A stretch of DNA of 8,039 bases from a bacterium (lineage in GTDB: Bacteria > Patescibacteriota > Minisyncoccia > Phycocordibacterales > 2-02-FULL-43-11), in NCBI GenBank assembly GCA_021814895.1, contig JAKAHN010000024.1, positions 1-8,039 of the forward strand, in the 5' to 3' direction. Shown in pieces: positions 7,084 to 8,039 of this stretch. A program made the translations under genes and the position numbers. The notes under the pieces were generated by a model. The model searched no databases. It saw nothing but the letters and a program-made list of their open reading frames with translations, and was not told the origin of the DNA. Position 1 is the stretch's first letter, and every line of letters starts with the position of its first letter.

Positions 7084-7491
7084 TTATTCCGTTCTTTCCC
7101 TGTCGATTCTCGGCAAAGGCTCGTTTAATTCGCGTTCTTTAAGGCCGTGCTTATAAGCATTATACTGCCAAATGACAAATTTTTCCAATAATTCAGCATT
7201 CTTTTTTTTCAGTATTTCGTTTTCGTTTTGCAGTCTTGCAATGCGCTCTGCCGCTATATTTAAATTGCTCGGCTTTGGTAATTCGTTGCCTTTTTGCTTA
7301 ATAGCAGCCTTACGGGTCTTAAATGCTTCTTTTATTGCCTTATTGGCACTTAACGACTGGCGGGTAGGAATCTTGCCGATAACTTTTGCCGATGAAGTGC
7401 AAATTTTATCCCACGAAAGTTTATCGTCTTTCCAGCCCAGAATTATATTGATAATAGCCTCGATATCTCTTTTTGATAAGTGTTTAGCCAA
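7084..7491 (-). CDS. Small coiled-coil accessory protein of a recombinase trio (GmtX/TnpC-like)
   Basis: The product is about 135 residues. The N-terminal half (through the stretch LSWDKIC to IPTRQSL and AIKEAF) reads like a short helical DNA-binding domain. It is followed by a Lys/Glu/Asn-rich coiled coil (IARLQNENEILKKKNAELLE) and a charged tail. This size, plan and place directly behind an integrase gene resemble GmtX of Gamma-Mobile-Trio elements and TnpC of Tn554-like transposons; a DNA-binding helper to the recombinases is therefore inferred. I chose the TTG start at 7489-7491 because GGGAG (7498-7502) stands 6 nt before it, and it overlaps the integrase stop by only 8 nt. An in-frame ATG at 7516-7518 adds 9 residues but has no good ribosome site and would give a 35-nt overlap. 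The product name is tentative. Confidence 0.65.
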   Translation of the reverse strand: MAKHLSKRDIEAIINIILGWKDDKLSWDKICTSSAKVIGKIPTRQSLSANKAIKEAFKTRKAAIKQKGNELPKPSNLNIAAERIARLQNENEILKKKNAELLEKFVIWQYNAYKHGLKERELNEPLPRIDRERTE

Positions 7492-8039
7492 GTTCGTCTC
7501 CCAAAAGTTTAGCCGCATTTTTGAGCAGATTTTTCTCTTTTAAGTCTATATTGATTGAAGCCGATAATTTTGCATTTACTGCCCTCTTTAAGATGCTAAA
7601 CGATTTATTATTTGAAAGTTTTATCTGGGAGCCGTCAGGAATATCGGGATTTTCTAAAATACGGACAAGTTCTCTTAAATGATTAATAGTATTTTTGTGG
7701 TACTCATGCCATCTGTCCGCACCTGCAAAACCTTCGTTAATTGCGGTTTCCGAGGCTTCAAACTGGTTTTCTATTTCTAAAAGTCTTAATTTTATCCGCC
7801 TTAATTTTTCTTTATCGCCCTTAATGCACACCTGTTCCGAGCAGTTTAGACAATCCCTGTATTTTTCGCACGGCGACATAGTATAATCGTGGACGCAAAC
7901 CCCGTATTCGGTAATATGCACCGGTCCTTTTTCTAAAACATTAAACTCCTGGACTGTAATAGGAATATGCCTTGCGACCTCGCCGCCAGGACCGAACAAA
8001 CTAAGAGACGCATCCAACTGTTCCGCTTTGGCGACCATT
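7484..8039 (-). CDS. C-terminal part of a large site-specific integrase (GmtZ/TnpB-like), 5' end outside the window
   Basis: The frame is open to the right edge of the window, so this is the last ~184 residues of a longer protein; the ATG at 8036-8038 is probably an internal Met. It contains a Cys/His-rich stretch (C48, H50, C57, C63, C66, C71 of the visible part; core HDYTMSPCEKYRDCLNC) followed by a charged helical region. From memory, this signature belongs to the C-terminal region of large integrases found in recombinase trios such as Gamma-Mobile-Trio GmtZ, and possibly Tn554 TnpB. The cluster probably binds a metal ion (inference). The catalytic tyrosine-recombinase domain would lie upstream and cannot be seen. 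The gene ends in TAA at 7484-7486, inside the start of the next gene. Its role would be DNA breakage and joining for movement of the element. An integrase-type C-terminus is fairly secure; the exact family name is less so. Confidence 0.65.
   Translation of the reverse strand, partial: MVAKAEQLDASLSLFGPGGEVARHIPITVQEFNVLEKGPVHITEYGVCVHDYTMSPCEKYRDCLNCSEQVCIKGDKEKLRRIKLRLLEIENQFEASETAINEGFAGADRWHEYHKNTINHLRELVRILENPDIPDGSQIKLSNNKSFSILKRAVNAKLSASINIDLKEKNLLKNAAKLLGDELG
7498..7502 (-). promoter_or_regulatory. Ribosome binding site GGGAG deciding a TTG start
   Basis: GGGAG on the minus strand lies within the last codons of the integrase gene, 6 nt before a TTG codon. It is the only well-placed Shine-Dalgarno sequence near the 5' end of the small gene. 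It supports the TTG start and translational coupling to the integrase. Confidence 0.5.

Noticed and set aside
7172..7543. Plus-strand reading frame of 123 codons antisense to the recombinase-helper gene
   Set aside because: It is a mirror of the coding frame on the minus strand, rich in Phe/Ser/Leu from A/T-rich codons, with no family resemblance. The same holds for the plus-strand frames at 1140-1433, 1652-1855, 2340-2961, 3241-3738, 3969-4160, 4488-4854 and 7695-7886.

Overview
The window is an AT-rich bacterial accessory region in which all five supported genes lie on the minus strand, so it reads right to left. The sequence does not identify the host. Shine-Dalgarno-like sites, -10/-35-like promoters and the gene families present indicate a bacterium, probably Gram-negative, but the low GC content and family-level matches allow nothing finer. 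There are no tRNA, rRNA, CRISPR or housekeeping genes, which fits a mobile island.

Right edge (7484-8039 and 7084-7491): the 3' end of a large integrase-type gene with a Cys/His cluster near its C-terminus overlaps a small coiled-coil gene. Together they look like the last two genes of a recombinase trio of the GmtY-GmtZ-GmtX (Gamma-Mobile-Trio) or Tn554 TnpA-TnpB-TnpC kind. Such trios sit at one end of an element, with cargo behind them.

Centre (2331-6874): a complete type III restriction-modification operon. mod (beta-order N6-adenine methyltransferase, DPPY and FxGxG motifs) overlaps res (SF2 helicase plus PD-(D/E)XK nuclease) by 4 nt (ATGA). Res carries roughly 265 residues beyond its nuclease motif: a charged, probably coiled linker and an alpha/beta domain I do not recognise.

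Left (279-2014): a two-gene ATPase-nuclease module. An ABC/SMC-type AAA ATPase overlaps, again by ATGA, a DUF4276 (TOPRIM-like) protein. The plan resembles PARIS (AriA + AriB), but classical AriB is DUF4435, so this looks like a PARIS-like or split-OLD variant. PARIS responds to phage anti-restriction proteins, so its position beside a restriction system makes functional sense: the RM system would be the first barrier and the ATPase-TOPRIM pair a possible back-up.

Non-coding DNA: 1-278 contains a perfect 16-bp-stem hairpin followed by a T-tract on the plus strand. A roughly 55-nt AT-rich sequence at 162-217 recurs imperfectly at 2112-2165, so the two copies bracket the ATPase/DUF4276 module as direct repeats. 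TTTACAAT half-sites, partly in inverted pairs, occur in both flanks. The module also looks less AT-rich than the RM operon. All this suggests cargo units acquired separately behind the recombinase genes.
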